From Siderastrea radians (lineage: Eukaryota > Cnidaria > Anthozoa > Scleractinia > Rhizangiidae): 64,000 bases of DNA. The notes under the pieces are model-generated. The model searched no databases, was not told where the DNA came from, and saw nothing but the letters and a program-made list of their open reading frames with translations. Below are positions 24,401 through 36,130 of the stretch, one piece after another; the first letter of the stretch is position 1; each line of letters opens with the position of its first letter. The position numbers and the translations under genes are program-made. The stretch is taken from the NCBI GenBank assembly GCA_964017195.1, contig OZ024894.1, positions 1,612,501-1,676,500 on the forward strand. The letters are read 5' to 3'.

Positions 24401-25400
24401 GTATTTCACACCCAGTTTGTTTATAAAGTTGGAGCTAGGCAACTAGTCAAAAACCTAGTACATAGATTAAAAACCCTAACTAAGTGTAAAACCACAGAAA
24501 TGACCCGTTACAAAACCACAACAACATCAAATATAAACAAAACAACCTTTTCGCGCCATTTTTGTATTTTAGTTCTTTAACACATGTGTCTTTTTTAGGC
24601 CAAGTGCCAGTGAATTAACTGAAAAAAGTTTCTGTTTATGTTAAAACCAGTTCTGAGTCGAACAAGACCCGCTACCTGTTCTATAGTACTACGAGACAAA
24701 AGAGTTAGAACATCAGCTTCAAAGAAAGTGGTATCTCTCCTCACAATTTCGCAGCTTTCGCATATAGCATAAATAAATTGCTCACACCAGAAGGTGACCC
24801 TACACCTTCGCCTCTGCAAGACAATTTCTTTTGGATTCAATTTTTTTAAAAACAGGAAAAGGAGTGAAGCATTCAGGCTAAAATAGATTAAGTTAAGTAC
24901 AGCAGATTGTCTGTTTCAATATGAAGTTATTTCTAAAATTTCCTCAAGTGTAAGAGACATCTTACCGAGTGAACAAGTTTCTAATTTCGATTGTCAAATA
25001 CAATGCACAGATACACAAATTGTCGTGAGAAGAGGCTAGAAGAACCTTTCGAGAGGGCAGTTAAAAAATCAAACATCTCACACCTATACATCAAAATGAG
25101 GTCAACAGATGGGTAAGTAGTCCATCCAAGTTTAAAATTAAAGTAATTAACAAGTTCACTGACACACAGAAAGAACAATGCCAAATTCATTATGAGAGAA
25201 CTTCAATAAACACTCAGGGACGCCGATGTTGTTTTCTTAATGAAAGATCAGTGGCCTTCAATGGCTGAGGTCCAAAAGGAAAAACAACATTCAATATGAG
25301 CTCAAAGCTCCTGATAGAGGAATGTATTAATCCACCGAGACTGAGGAGATTTCTGTCTTTTACCGAAAGATGCAATTCCAAAAGGAGTGTGAAAGTCACA
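21480..25400. repeat. Diverged local duplications, non-coding
   Basis: Several blocks recur in the same orientation: 21480-22000 with 23260-23750, 22000-22130 with 23755-23900, 22740-23346 with 24880-25395, and three copies of a block at about 22238-22400, 22426-22700 and 24580-24850. The last share CGAACAAGACCCGCTACCTG and ACAATTTCGCAGCTTTCGCA. The minus frames at 23089-23346, 24595-24840 and 25214-25399 lie in these blocks but are not conserved between copies, so I do not call genes. Confidence 0.65.
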
Positions 25401-27743
25401 AACTATTAAAGAAAAAGGAAAGCGACTTCACCATTGTTTTAATATAAACTGACCACAGCCCATACAACTTGTCAAAACAGCAAAGTAATTAACGGCTGAA
25501 AGAAATCAGTTTCATTAGACAGACAATGCCTAAGGTCGAGGTTAGCACGCAACCCAAAATGTGCTTTTCTGCACGTAGCATGATCTTAAAAACATGTGCT
25601 TCCACGTGTCGAGAAAGAAAAGGTTCATCCACTTATTGAACTTGGTTTTCGTTTTCACAAAATTTGAATCCAATTTCTAGGCTCATTTAAAGTAACTTGT
25701 CCAAATTGCAAAAGTTGACTTTTTCGTCCATCGTTGCCACAGGATAATTTCAAAGGGAGCGGTACGATAAAGCTCTTTTAAACTTTTATTTCACGTCTAG
25801 TCTAAATCCACATGGACTCCAGTGTTCATTAAGTCGTGCATTTATATACAAAATCAAATTCCAAAACGTAAACGGAAGTTTATAGGTAACTAAACTTAGC
25901 ACAACTTGGTGGTGGTGCGAAAAAAGAAAATACCTTAGGGGATATCATGGTAACTTGAAGGGGAGAGCGTACGAGACATATTCCATTGTTGTCGGCGGGA
26001 AACATCCGAGGGCTGCTGGGAACTTGGCATACAACGGCGGGAAAACATCTTTAGTATACCTCTAAAAGGATACTGACGGATCTATTCAGTTCTGCGTTCA
26101 GTAACAAATTCCTTCAAAGAGGAAAACCATGATGTCCTTTTTAAAAGAATATGGGCTATTATTAGAGATGCACGTAATATTTCCTATCGTTCCTGAAAAT
26201 TTCCAATGATTGCGAAAAGCCATTTGAATGTTTTTATTTGGAAAAACAAAGGGGAGGCAAAATGCAAAGTGGTCTTTAGATTTGCAATAACTTCTCAAAT
26301 TTCAATGGTCTTAAATGCCCCATTTAATTCCATTCACAGACTATACTCACCTACAAAAAGATAAACAGCACCACAGAGGAGTGCTGCCCAAAGGCTTTAA
26401 TTGGTTTTATGATCACCCTTTGGGATTTTAAGAAAGTTGTGCATCAAAGAACTACAATTGACATTGAATGCAATTTCCCTGTAGAAAGCCATGAAATATC
26501 CAGTATGGCTACAAGTGAAGGTTCGCGATCTAAAAATGTTAATGTATATCCGTCCATCCCTTATCTTTTAGCTGGGTTAAGTGCCATCAGTGGTTTTCTG
26601 ACGTTTGAAAGAGGCCTCTCACATTTCCACGACGCACAAGAAAGGAGAAAAAAAGCTAGAATTCCTCAGCAGTTAAATCTATAAAGGTTATGAAAAGACA
26701 GAAGAAAACAGTTTATCGCTCCCATCGTGAACTTTTACGCAGAGAAAATTAAATGAAGACAAGCCAAACAGCAGTGAAAATTGGGGAAGAATTTGACACA
26801 AATATAAGGCTTCGGGTATGAAAGCGGGAGAAGGGGGAGGGGGACGGAGCGAGGAATTGGCAGAGAGGAAGGGAAGGGGAACGAGATTTGTTCAGATTAG
26901 GATAGAAACCATTTTTGTCAGAATCTAGTTTGTGACCTCTGATTTATGTACTTGTGATCACAGAAACGAAGGTGAAACTCTTCGAGGAAGAAGGTATTAA
27001 AATTGTGGGTAGAGACAAACCTTGAAATAAGATATTACAAATGCAATGTAAAATAATTGATTCAGTAATAATCGCGGTAGTGACGCAAAAGTTCTGCTCT
27101 CTTTTGAACTTCATTATTTAAAAGTTCATGTTATTTCCAAGGTTAATGTGACCTAAACGTGACTATAATTTTTTTTATGTGTTCAGTTAAGTTCGTTTCA
27201 GCTAAGCAGGTGTTACATGGTATTTTTAGTTCAATATTTGCATAAGAACATGTGTTAATCTTTTCTGTATGGGAAAGAGCTTGTGATCATCTTTCTTGAT
27301 CTAAGCTGGCCTCAGTCTTATAGCTAACGTGTGATTTGGTTAGTTTACGTCACACCTACGATCGATCTGCACCTCAGAAAAATCCGAAAATAAGGCTCTT
27401 TATCCTTTTCGCTTTACATGGCTTTTATTTAATCCGCTTTTCGTATCCAGCGTTGGCGGGTAAACGTTTCTGAATAGCCTCGAGCAAAGCTGTATCGTGG
27501 ATATAAATTAGATTTTCTTATATGAAGATTTTTTTTGTATTTTTTCTCGATTCCACTTGTCCATTTCGCTTTCCTCGAAATTATTTGTTGAATCGGTTCT
27601 GTAAGTTTGATTTTAGGGACTGTAGAAGAAAAACTTTGCATTTGAACATCACTTTTTGAAAAATGAAAAGATTAAAAACTTTGCATTCGATGTAGCATAA
27701 CGAAATTAGACATTTCAACGCACCAACCACAATCTACAAAACG
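25401..27743. other. Mostly unannotated intergenic stretch
   Basis: Apart from the small frame at 26505-26684, only unsupported short frames are present, for example 27429-27641 minus. A purine-rich GGGAGGGGGACGGAGC tract lies at about 26825-26880. No exon series was found. Confidence 0.4.
26505..26684 (+). CDS. Possible small single-pass membrane protein
   Basis: A 59-residue frame starting MATSEGSRSKN, with one hydrophobic segment at residues about 18-35 (IPYLLAGLSAISGFLTF) and a charged tail with QERRKKARIPQQ. I chose this ATG because the longer frame from 26409 adds no plausible signal sequence. The layout of short polar head, one membrane helix and basic tail is common in small mitochondrial or ER membrane proteins, but I recognise no family. 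It may be chance. Confidence 0.25.
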   Translation: MATSEGSRSKNVNVYPSIPYLLAGLSAISGFLTFERGLSHFHDAQERRKKARIPQQLNL

Positions 27744-28079
27744 TATTGATAGATCTGTTTTGCGGTGTCCAAGGTTATACATAATAAACGACCCCTGCTT
27801 GTTGTTTTTGTGGTAACCAATAACCTCAAATAACCAACCTCAAACGGTCCTTCTACGCGGTTTGAGCAAATGGGGACTTAATTTGGTGTGAGATAAAATT
27901 AGATGTCGAAACCTTAATGACACTTTGAGGTGCAAAGCGGAAGTAGAAAATAAACTTGATGCAGAATATCTTCACGTTAGGTCTTACAACTTTGGTACTT
28001 GTGACGCCAAATCCGTCACTCCAAAACAACACTAGTGGAATACTAGCGAAAGCTCTGAGCACTTGGCCATTCCTATTCC

Positions 28080-29132
28080 TCGCAATCCATAAATGAAGGA
28101 CCCACAGAGCAAAAACAACAGCTTATATTTTTCAATAACACGGTTTTTTATTTGTGTTGGATAAAATTCTTTTAAGTATCTCTGTATGGTATATTTACAC
28201 CCTCAGTAGCTTTGCTGAAACTTAGACAGAGTTCACTCAACCATAAATTATAATTGTAACTAGAGACAATCCAAACAAGAGAAAGCTCTTGTTAAAAAAA
28301 GTATTGAAAGCAAAACACTCCGCTAGTAGGCGGATCGAGGTTAATGTTCTATTTACATCTAGTGTTAAAATATACACAATATACACATTTGTACAGTGTT
28401 TTATAGATAGTGACTACCGTTAATGCTTACACGTTTTCTGAAAAACAAATTAATAACAACGTGACGAGACTTTCTGTCAATTAAGTTCTTGAGTTAAAAC
28501 CTCCAAAGTCGAACGTATAATTTGGAAAGGAATGCCTGATGCGAAAACAATGTGTTATCTTTTGAAATCGAGCAAGCCAGGCAAATGACCATCGGAGGTT
28601 GTTATCTTTTTTGTTTTTGTTTTTGCGATTTCTTTAATTACAACAAGACCTGATAATTGAAATCATTCCACGCCTTGACGTTCACAAAATTCCTTTTTCA
28701 GTAAAACAAGGTGTTTCCTTTACAATGACGTTTCACAGAAACTAGGGGTTTAAATCAAAATCCATCACATGCCATAACTATACACACGCTGAATGTTTAT
28801 GCATCAGATGTCTATAACTATAAACATGTTCATTCTAACATTCAGCATCTCAGAAGTTAATGCATTTTAAATTGCGGATGAGAATTGTTCTGACCCTTTA
28901 CGAGTGGTAGTCTTCTGTCACACGTGACACTCGATTCGTCGTCTTTTTATGAATGCCAATGCTTTAGAGAAATTCCGAATTAACAGGAATCTTTCTTGTA
29001 CCTCTTCTCATAACTTAACCAATCCTTTTTTTAGTTTGGATAAAAAAAACTGACCTGAGCCCTCAGGTACTGTGCTAACGTCATATGCGGGGACACTTGA
29101 TGTATCGTCTTATTTATATTATTGTCATTATT
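28080..29132. other. Downstream flank of GPCR copy 1
   Basis: Non-coding but alignable with 42590-43628 downstream of the second GPCR gene. It probably contains the 3'UTR. No separate gene is visible. Confidence 0.55.
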
Positions 29133-30029
29133 TTAGAGGAATTCCGGCTTTTCCTCCCAATAACGCCGTCGAAGCACTACGCGATAAATTTTCCTTAGCT
29201 CCTTCCTGAAAATCTGCATTTTAAGACTGTAAATCGCGGGGTTGATGGCGGAAGAACACAGCGCAAGAGTTTGGGCCCATTTCAATGCCCGTCTGACATT
29301 TCGAGTGTTCATACTGTAACGGAAAATCAATGGTGTTACAATAACAGGAAGCCAACAAATAATAAACACTGCTAAGACGTTTCCAATGGTTTTAGCAGCT
29401 ATGTTTTCCCTCTCACTCTTGGTTCGTAAATCTTTCTCGAAGTGGTCGACTTGTCTGGCGATCACGCGTGCTTGCCGGCGGGCGATAGTGTAGATGCGTA
29501 CGTAAATCGGTACGATGATGATGATAAGGGCTAGCGTATAGCACACTGTGATGCGTCTCACGGAGGGCTCAATACCGCTTGGTATTCCTAGCGCTAATGA
29601 CACCAGCCAAATGACACACACTAAGATGGTAGCGCTCTTGAATGTGGCTCTTAGGTGGTAAGTCATGGGCGAAACGATGGCTATGTAGCGGTCTACTGTC
29701 ACTGCAACCAGGTTGCTGATCGACGCGAGCACAGAGACGAAGGAGAACGTTCTGCGTGTCACGCTGTACGCCGGGTTGGGGGAAAATCCGTATAAAAACG
29801 CTGCATACATTGGTTGAGCAACAAGGCAGACAAGCAGATCAGCAACTGCGAGGCTGGTTATAAACATGTTTGTAACAGTATGGAGATGCCGGTTGCGAGC
29901 CACCACAACGATAACTAAAGTGTTGCCAAAGATACCGATGAGACTGAACAACACGTTAACGGAAGCGAGAAACGTCGCTTCCATATATGTGAGGTCTGGC
30001 GTCGTGTTCGCTGAGCCGTTTTTAGCCAT
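29133..30029 (-). CDS. Class A (rhodopsin-like) GPCR, copy 1
   Basis: An intronless 298-residue receptor with seven hydrophobic helices. I see GN in TM1 (35-36), LAVAD in TM2 (60-64), DRY after TM3 (113-115), Trp141 in TM4, CWLP in TM6 (225-228) and NPAIY in TM7 (263-267), then a short basic tail. Two N-glycosylation sequons, NGS and NTT, lie at the N-terminus. The usual TM3 Cys (3.25) is absent and extracellular loop 2 is only about ten residues. That pattern occurs in the melanocortin/lysophospholipid/cannabinoid/adenosine (MECA) cluster. I start at MAKNGS: the frame extends 21 codons further upstream, but that extension is frameshifted in copy 2 by an A-run difference. Ligand unknown. Confidence 0.88.
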   Translation of the reverse strand: MAKNGSANTTPDLTYMEATFLASVNVLFSLIGIFGNTLVIVVVARNRHLHTVTNMFITSLAVADLLVCLVAQPMYAAFLYGFSPNPAYSVTRRTFSFVSVLASISNLVAVTVDRYIAIVSPMTYHLRATFKSATILVCVIWLVSLALGIPSGIEPSVRRITVCYTLALIIIIVPIYVRIYTIARRQARVIARQVDHFEKDLRTKSERENIAAKTIGNVLAVFIICWLPVIVTPLIFRYSMNTRNVRRALKWAQTLALCSSAINPAIYSLKMQIFRKELRKIYRVVLRRRYWEEKPEFL

Positions 30030-30528
30030 GATTCTTTCGTGGAGGAGTTGTTTGGTTTTTCGACAAAAAAATCTTTCAGCGTTCATTAACACTTGTTCGG
30101 CCTAACGTGAGTTGAGGTATACATGCAAGCTGGCATGACTGTCTTTGCGGAGACCGCTGTTTAAATCAAAAGCGTTTTTCCTCTCCTGAGCGAATCAGAA
30201 AAGTCGTTGAATCGTGCTTACAGTTGTAGCTTTCGTTTCAGACACGAGCAGCACCATTTGCCAAGTGGATTGAAATCCGCTCCGTCACCTCCTACACTGT
30301 GGCCGGTTCTAACACGCTGCTCTGTCGGTGAGTGGTATTAGTTTACTGAAACTCGATTCTTGTGAAAGATAAGCTGATATCCCGTGATCTACGCCTCACT
30401 GAAGGGTCTTACTAAATACAGGGGTCTCGCGATGCGTCAAGCTCCTTGAACCGGGCAAAGCAAATTTATAACTCAGCACCAATTAAATGTCCATTCGTCG
30501 CAGCAATTGGTACTCGTGATGGCGATTA

Positions 30529-30742
30529 TGTTAGCTGTAACCGGAAATGTAAAAACCAGAAGCCGTAAGCGGAAGTTCGTGACGCGTGACGTGGACGTAG
30601 GTTAATACATCAGGGACAGTTTCACATGAGTGAAGAACGTTCGCGGAACGTAGTGAAATCGATTGTATGAGTTTTGTTCAGCAACAAATACAATGTTTGA
30701 AGTGCTGTGTGTTTATTGTGGTTTAATGGGACGCGGGTAACA
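30529..30742 (+). repeat. 5' LTR of the retrotransposon
   Basis: The 214-bp LTR begins TGTTAGCTGTAACCGG and ends CGCGGGTAACA. It is followed after two bases by TGGCGACCCTGCCAGG, a primer-binding-site-like sequence starting TGG. The 3' copy is split between 38782-38829 and 40426-40607. Confidence 0.85.
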
Positions 30743-30870
30743 ATTTGGCGACCCTGCCAGGATGAACCTGTGGCTCACAAGCTTAAAGGACAATTCCTGG
30801 TGTTATGGGAAGCAGAATTCGTGGATTTTGAGCGAGGAATTCAAGCGAGTGGATCGGTCAATGCGACCAC

Positions 30871-32263
30871 GTGGAAATCATGGAGCAATTGCAACTGCAA
30901 GTGAAAGCGCGATTGTGTGATCAAGATGGGGGCAGGCTAACTGAAATGACGGGAATGTTAGGAATCGAAGACGACGTAACGGGGAAAACCAAAATGCAGC
31001 TACACAAAATTATCAGAAAAGAATTGGATAGTAAAATGGAAAGCGATGAAAAGACCGCCAGACATGCCTAGAACAACTACTCGCCTAAGTAAAAGGAACT
31101 GTTCCCTCGCTCGAACGTGTGGGTGAATTGAGTGAAGAAGCGGGAAAAAAACCGGTACCTCCCATGGTATAAAGCAAAAAAAAAATGGCCGCCGAGGAAA
31201 AGATAAAAAAAGAACAAGTCAAACAAGGGGAAGAGAATATTTTGCGCCAGCTTGCGGAGGCAAAAGCGGTCCCATCCTTACTGCGCAGGGAATATAAACT
31301 TTCGGGACAGATTGGCGAACCGGTACAGACAGAAAAACGTACTTTTGTTTCCTTAATGCATCAAATAGACTTAGGTCTTAAGCGTGGTTATAAGGAAAGT
31401 AAAATTGTCGATGCTGTGATTCGTGCGATCACGCCCCATAGTAGTCTCATAAGCTATGTGGAAACACTAAGTGACCTCTCCCTGGGGAAGTTACGGCGAA
31501 TTCTTCGTGTCCACCGGGAGAAAGCTGCATCTGAGGTGTATGCAACAGCTGGCAACAGTATGCCAACAAAGCAATGAGTCACCGCTGCAATTCCTAATCC
31601 GTGCTTTGGACCTGCGTAACAAGGTAAATTTTGCCAGTCAGGAATGAGATTGCGAGTTTAATTATGGCCCCTCACTACTTCAGAAGACATTCGTGAAATC
31701 CTTTGAAACTGGGCTTCGTGATGACATTTTAGCATCGAACTTAAGGCGACCCTTCGCACCCCTGGACTTACTGAAGAGGAACTTATGAAACAAGTTAATG
31801 AACTAGCCTCACAGCCAGCTGAGAGAAACACAAAGCTGGCAACGGGACGCCAAAAAAATGACCAAAGTGAATACCTGCGAAGTTCCCAAGGAGGGAGGGG
31901 AACAGAAGACCAGAAGCCCAACTGTAGATGGGAGCCAACAGATTCTTTCCGAAATTCGGCAGATGAAATCAGAGATTAACGACCTCAAGGGTAGAGTCAG
32001 TGCTCAAGGCGGTCAAGCAGCAAAACCTGACTGGGGTCGATCCCCCTACAGAGGCCAGAGAGGTGGTTACCAGCCAAGGTACCCAAGTCGGGGTTGTCAG
32101 AGTTGCAAAGAGCGTGGGAGAGGTGAGGAATAGCTTCAAGTCCCATCGATGTAATGGCTGTGGCCAAGTTCAATTGGAGAGAATAAAGTTCTTGCGATGT
32201 TCAAAATGTAAGACCGTACAATACTGTACTCGGGCTTGTCAAAGGAAACACTGGCCAGACCAC
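30871..32263 (+). pseudogene. Gag-like region with MYND-type zinc finger
   Basis: Broken open segments (30871-31071, 31185-31577, 31785-32133, 32000-32266) in several frames give a Glu/Lys-rich gag-like protein. The last segment encodes CNGCGQ, then CSKCKTVQYCTRACQRKHW (about 32146-32254), the spacing of a MYND finger. Gag of this class usually ends in a CCHC knuckle; here the Cys-rich end is MYND-like. Stop codons and frame changes make it non-functional. Confidence 0.6.
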
Positions 32264-32272
32264 TAATTAAAA

Positions 32273-34524
32273 GTGTTATGCACTACAATTTCACACCTGA
32301 CAAACAAGGCAGAGCCAAAGACCCTGGAGCTTAGCGATAGCACCTTTGTTAGTCATCTGACACCACAACAGCATGCCACAGTGGTAGGATTGGTGGGGAG
32401 AAGATGCACTGTTAAGGGAGAGATTAATCGTCATCCAGTAGATGTACTGTGGGACACAGGGGCCCAAGTCTAGATCATATCCAATGAATTCTTAAGGAGG
32501 AATTTTCCTGATGTTGTTGTTAAGGATATCTCGGAATTGCTAAACACTAAACTGAACTTGACCGCTGCCAACGGTAGTGAGATGCCATACATTGGAAGAG
32601 TGGAGCTGAATTTCAGACTGACGTCGTGCAACAATGATCTGAAAGTTCCATTTCTTGTTAAGGAACAATATCTGGACTCACCGTTAATTGGTTTTAATGT
32701 TATTGAAGAAATTATTAAAGGTAGCAATGGGGATGTTGCGTTGTCCCAAGCTGTCACTTCCAGCTTCACTGATCTTGACAGCCAAACTGCTTCAGTGTTC
32801 GTTAATTTTCTTGAGAACCTTAATCAAAAGGAACTTTGCTTTATCAAAACTACCAAGCGTGACATCACTGTACCACCCAGGCAGAGCAAAAGGGTCACCT
32901 GAAGAGCGAATACAGGACCAGTGGGTAGACCTACACCGGTACTATTTGAACCAGATGAGACCAACCAATGGCCTTATGGTTTGGAAGTTTCCGAGACCTT
33001 GCTGACTGTAAAGAAAGGAACATCAAGTCAAGTGGACATTGACATCACCAACACCATCCAACCGGGGACGAACTCTCCTTGGTCGACTACAACTTGTTCA
33101 GTCTGTGACACCAGTTGAAGTTAGAATAAGGGAACCTGACAGTAGCAACAATGACACCCAACAGGAAGAGGTACGAGAATCAGGGGCTACAATGCCGGCC
33201 CAGTCTCTTGATGAAGAGCCAGGAGGGGTATCGATGGGGATTCCCACGCATATCAAGGACATAGACCTGAAGGATCTGACACCTGCTCAAAAGGAGATGG
33301 CTTTAAAGTAACTGGCCGAGGAAGCTGATTCATTTGCTAAAGATGATAGTGATGTTGGATGCATCCTGACCTTGAACTCGACCTAGATTTAGAGGATCAG
33401 ACACCTGTATAGAAGAAATATGTAGCAGTACCCAAACCACTCTACCCTGAAGTTAAGGCCCACCTTGAAGATTTGTTAAACCGAAATTTTATCAAGAAAT
33501 CCTCATCATCGTACTGCTCTCCGGTTGTCTGTGTGAGAAAAAAAGATCAAAGCCTACGGCTGTGTGTGGATTACAGAGCATTAAACAAGAAGACACTCCC
33601 TGTCCATCACCCGATACCCCGAATGCAAGAAACACTGGATAACCTCGGTTGCAACTCATGACTTTCTGTTCTTGACCAGGGCAAGGCCTGCCACCAAGGC
33701 TTCATGAGCCCGAACAGCCAGCCTAAGACAGCTTTTATTACCCCATGGGGTCTATATGAATGGGTTCGGATACACTTTGGCCTTTCCCGAGCATCTGGAG
33801 CATTCCAACGTTTTATGGAGAACTGTCTGGGAGACAATGTCTCTGTGCCCTACTTGGATGATGTTATCATATTCAGTGCTACTTTTGAGGAACACATTGA
33901 ACACTTACGCAAGGTTCTTCGACGACTGAGAGAGCATGGAGTCAAACCGAAAACCCGGAAGTGTAATTTGTTTAAGAGAGAGGTTACATTTCTTGGGCGT
34001 GTGGTGTCGGAAAAGGGCTACATGCTAGATCCAGCCAGTGTTAAGCCGCTCCTCGCACTCAAAGACTCGCCCCCAAAGACAGTAAATGAAGTGCGCAAAC
34101 TTATGGGTTTCCTGAACTATTACCACCGATGTGTTAAGAACTTTTCAATAATTGCCAAGCCTATTTATGATCTGGTGAAGAAACTTGAGCAACCACCGCA
34201 GGAAGCTAAGCAAGACAAAACTAAGAGAAGCCGCAGTACCAATGGCCAATTACCTGCAAAACACCCAGTGGTGTGGACGGACATTGGTCAATCGGCTCTG
34301 TAGACACTGATTGACTCGATCACTACTTCTCCAGTGATGGCGTATCCAGACTTTCAGAAACCATTTGTTCTTCATACTGACGCCTCGAAGAACGGGTTAG
34401 GTGCGGTGTTGTATCAGTATCAAAATGACATTCTCCGTGTTGCCACATATGGTTCTCTCACCCTGACTCCAGCCGAGAAGAATTACCATCTCCACGCCGG
34501 GAAGCTGGAATTTCATGCACTTAA
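32273..34524 (+). pseudogene. Pol: aspartic protease, reverse transcriptase and start of RNase H
   Basis: The protease active site reads LWDTGAQV near 32445-32470, directly followed by a stop codon. The reverse transcriptase shows LCVDYRALNKK (about 33560) and YLDDVIIFS (about 33850), the YxDD catalytic motif. RNase H begins with LHTDASKNGLGAVLYQ (about 34372). The frame is broken at several places and RNase H is interrupted at 34524 by the foldback element. Family assignment is firm; activity is excluded. Confidence 0.8.
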
Positions 34525-36130
34525 GAGCGACTTTCGGTAAAAATCAAGCAAAATTTCAATTTCGTGGCAGTAGTTGAAAAATCGATTTCTTTCATATTTT
34601 GCATATAATTAGGTATTAGTAAGGCTAGAAACCTGATGTGGTTCGTTTTCGCCAGAAGCGCTTTATTTTCGCAAAAAACGAGGAAATCGATTCTCGGGTT
34701 CGAGAGTAAATTCACAGGAAATTAATCTTGACAATCAGTACTACAAACTTGTATTGCGCTGGTAAACTGAAGCGCAGAGACAAAGATAGGCACTTTCTAT
34801 CGACAGAACAAGTCTTTTTCATCAACTAGACAGTGGTGAAACAGCAGTAGCGAAATCTACTAAACACAAACAATTCCAAAAAAGGCAGGTTTTGATGATC
34901 ACGTAGAAACTGATTTGGAGCCTAACTTCTGTGAAATAATTTAACATGTGCCATAATTCTAAATGGTCTCAATCCTCATTCAATAGACAGCACAAACACT
35001 GAAATAAACCATACCTTGGGGCCAGTTCGAACTCAGCAAAGTTTTAACAAACGGGGCTTATACTGAAGTTGAATTCTGCCATACACAAAAACACGGGAAA
35101 TTTTGCTTCTTTAACCAAACGGGCTCGCTCTACTTCATTCTTGTTAATTTCCAGCGTTAACATTCTTTTGCGTTCCAAAAAGAGGAAGGGATAGCCCGAA
35201 ATGGGCGATTTTCACGTTTCCAAACTTGTTCCTTCGTGTGCAAATGTTCTCTCTACATTTGTTTGCATTGCGTTACCAAAAACCGTGACCAAATTGTTTA
35301 ACCAAATTTGGATATATGATGTCACAGGTGTAGCATATAAGATGTACGTTACGTCACGTTTTGTCGTGGTTTGCACAGAGAGCTCACAACGATATCACCA
35401 GTATCGTTCAATTTTTTCTTTTCCCTCTACCTTTTTTGAGATCAACCAAACATTTTAGTTTGACGCCATCATCAAGCATCAAGTAACGTCGAAGAAAAGA
35501 GAGATTGTGTAGCTTAACACGAAAATTTTGGTGTATTTCGGAATGCGGCAAAGTTGAACTTCATTAAGCCCCATTTGTTAAATTCGCTGTCTTCGACGTT
35601 TTCCCAAAGACAGCAGCATGGATACCCCAAGGCAGTTTCAAGGTATAGTTTAGTTCAATGTTTCTACTGTCCATTGAACGAGGATTGAGACCATGTGGGA
35701 TTATGGTACATGTTAAATTATTTCACAAAAGATAGGTTTTAAATCAGTTTCTACGTAAACATCAGAACCTGCCTTTTGGTTTGGAATTGTTTGTGCTCAT
35801 TAAATTTCGCTACTGCTGTTTTGTAACTGTCTAGTTAATGAAAAAGACTTGTTCTGTTAATAAGAAGTGTCTATCTTTTTTTGCCGCGCCTTAGTTTACC
35901 AGCGCAATGCCAGTTTATAGTACTGATTTTCAAGATTAATTTCCTGTGATTTTAATCTTTCGAACCCGAGAATCGATCTCCTCGTTTTATTCGAGAATAA
36001 AGCGCTTCTGGGGAAAACGAACCACATCAGGTTTCTAGTTTTACCAATACCCTTTTATGTGCAAAATATAAAAGAAATCGATTTTTCAACTTCTGCCGCC
36101 GAATGCTCGATGCTTACTGAAAGTCGCTCT
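34525..36130. mobile_element. 1.6-kb foldback element inside the RNase H region
   Basis: It begins GAGCGACTTTCGGTAA and ends, inverted, with TTACTGAAAGTCGCTC. Arms of roughly 575-600 bp (34525-35100 and 35525-36130) face each other around a 0.4-kb spacer. It is flanked by TTAA on both sides (34521-34524 and 36131-36134). Removing it restores a continuous RNase H reading across the site (EFHALK to WAICD), so the border is secure. The TTAA target recalls piggyBac-type elements, though the termini differ from the classical ones. No transposase is encoded. Confidence 0.85.

Noticed and set aside
24595..24840. 81-residue minus frame
   Set aside because: Lies in a repeated block whose other copies have stops in this frame.
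30001..30092. Longer start for GPCR copy 1 (319 residues)
   Set aside because: The 21-residue extension is frameshifted in copy 2, so the shared MAKNGS start is preferred.
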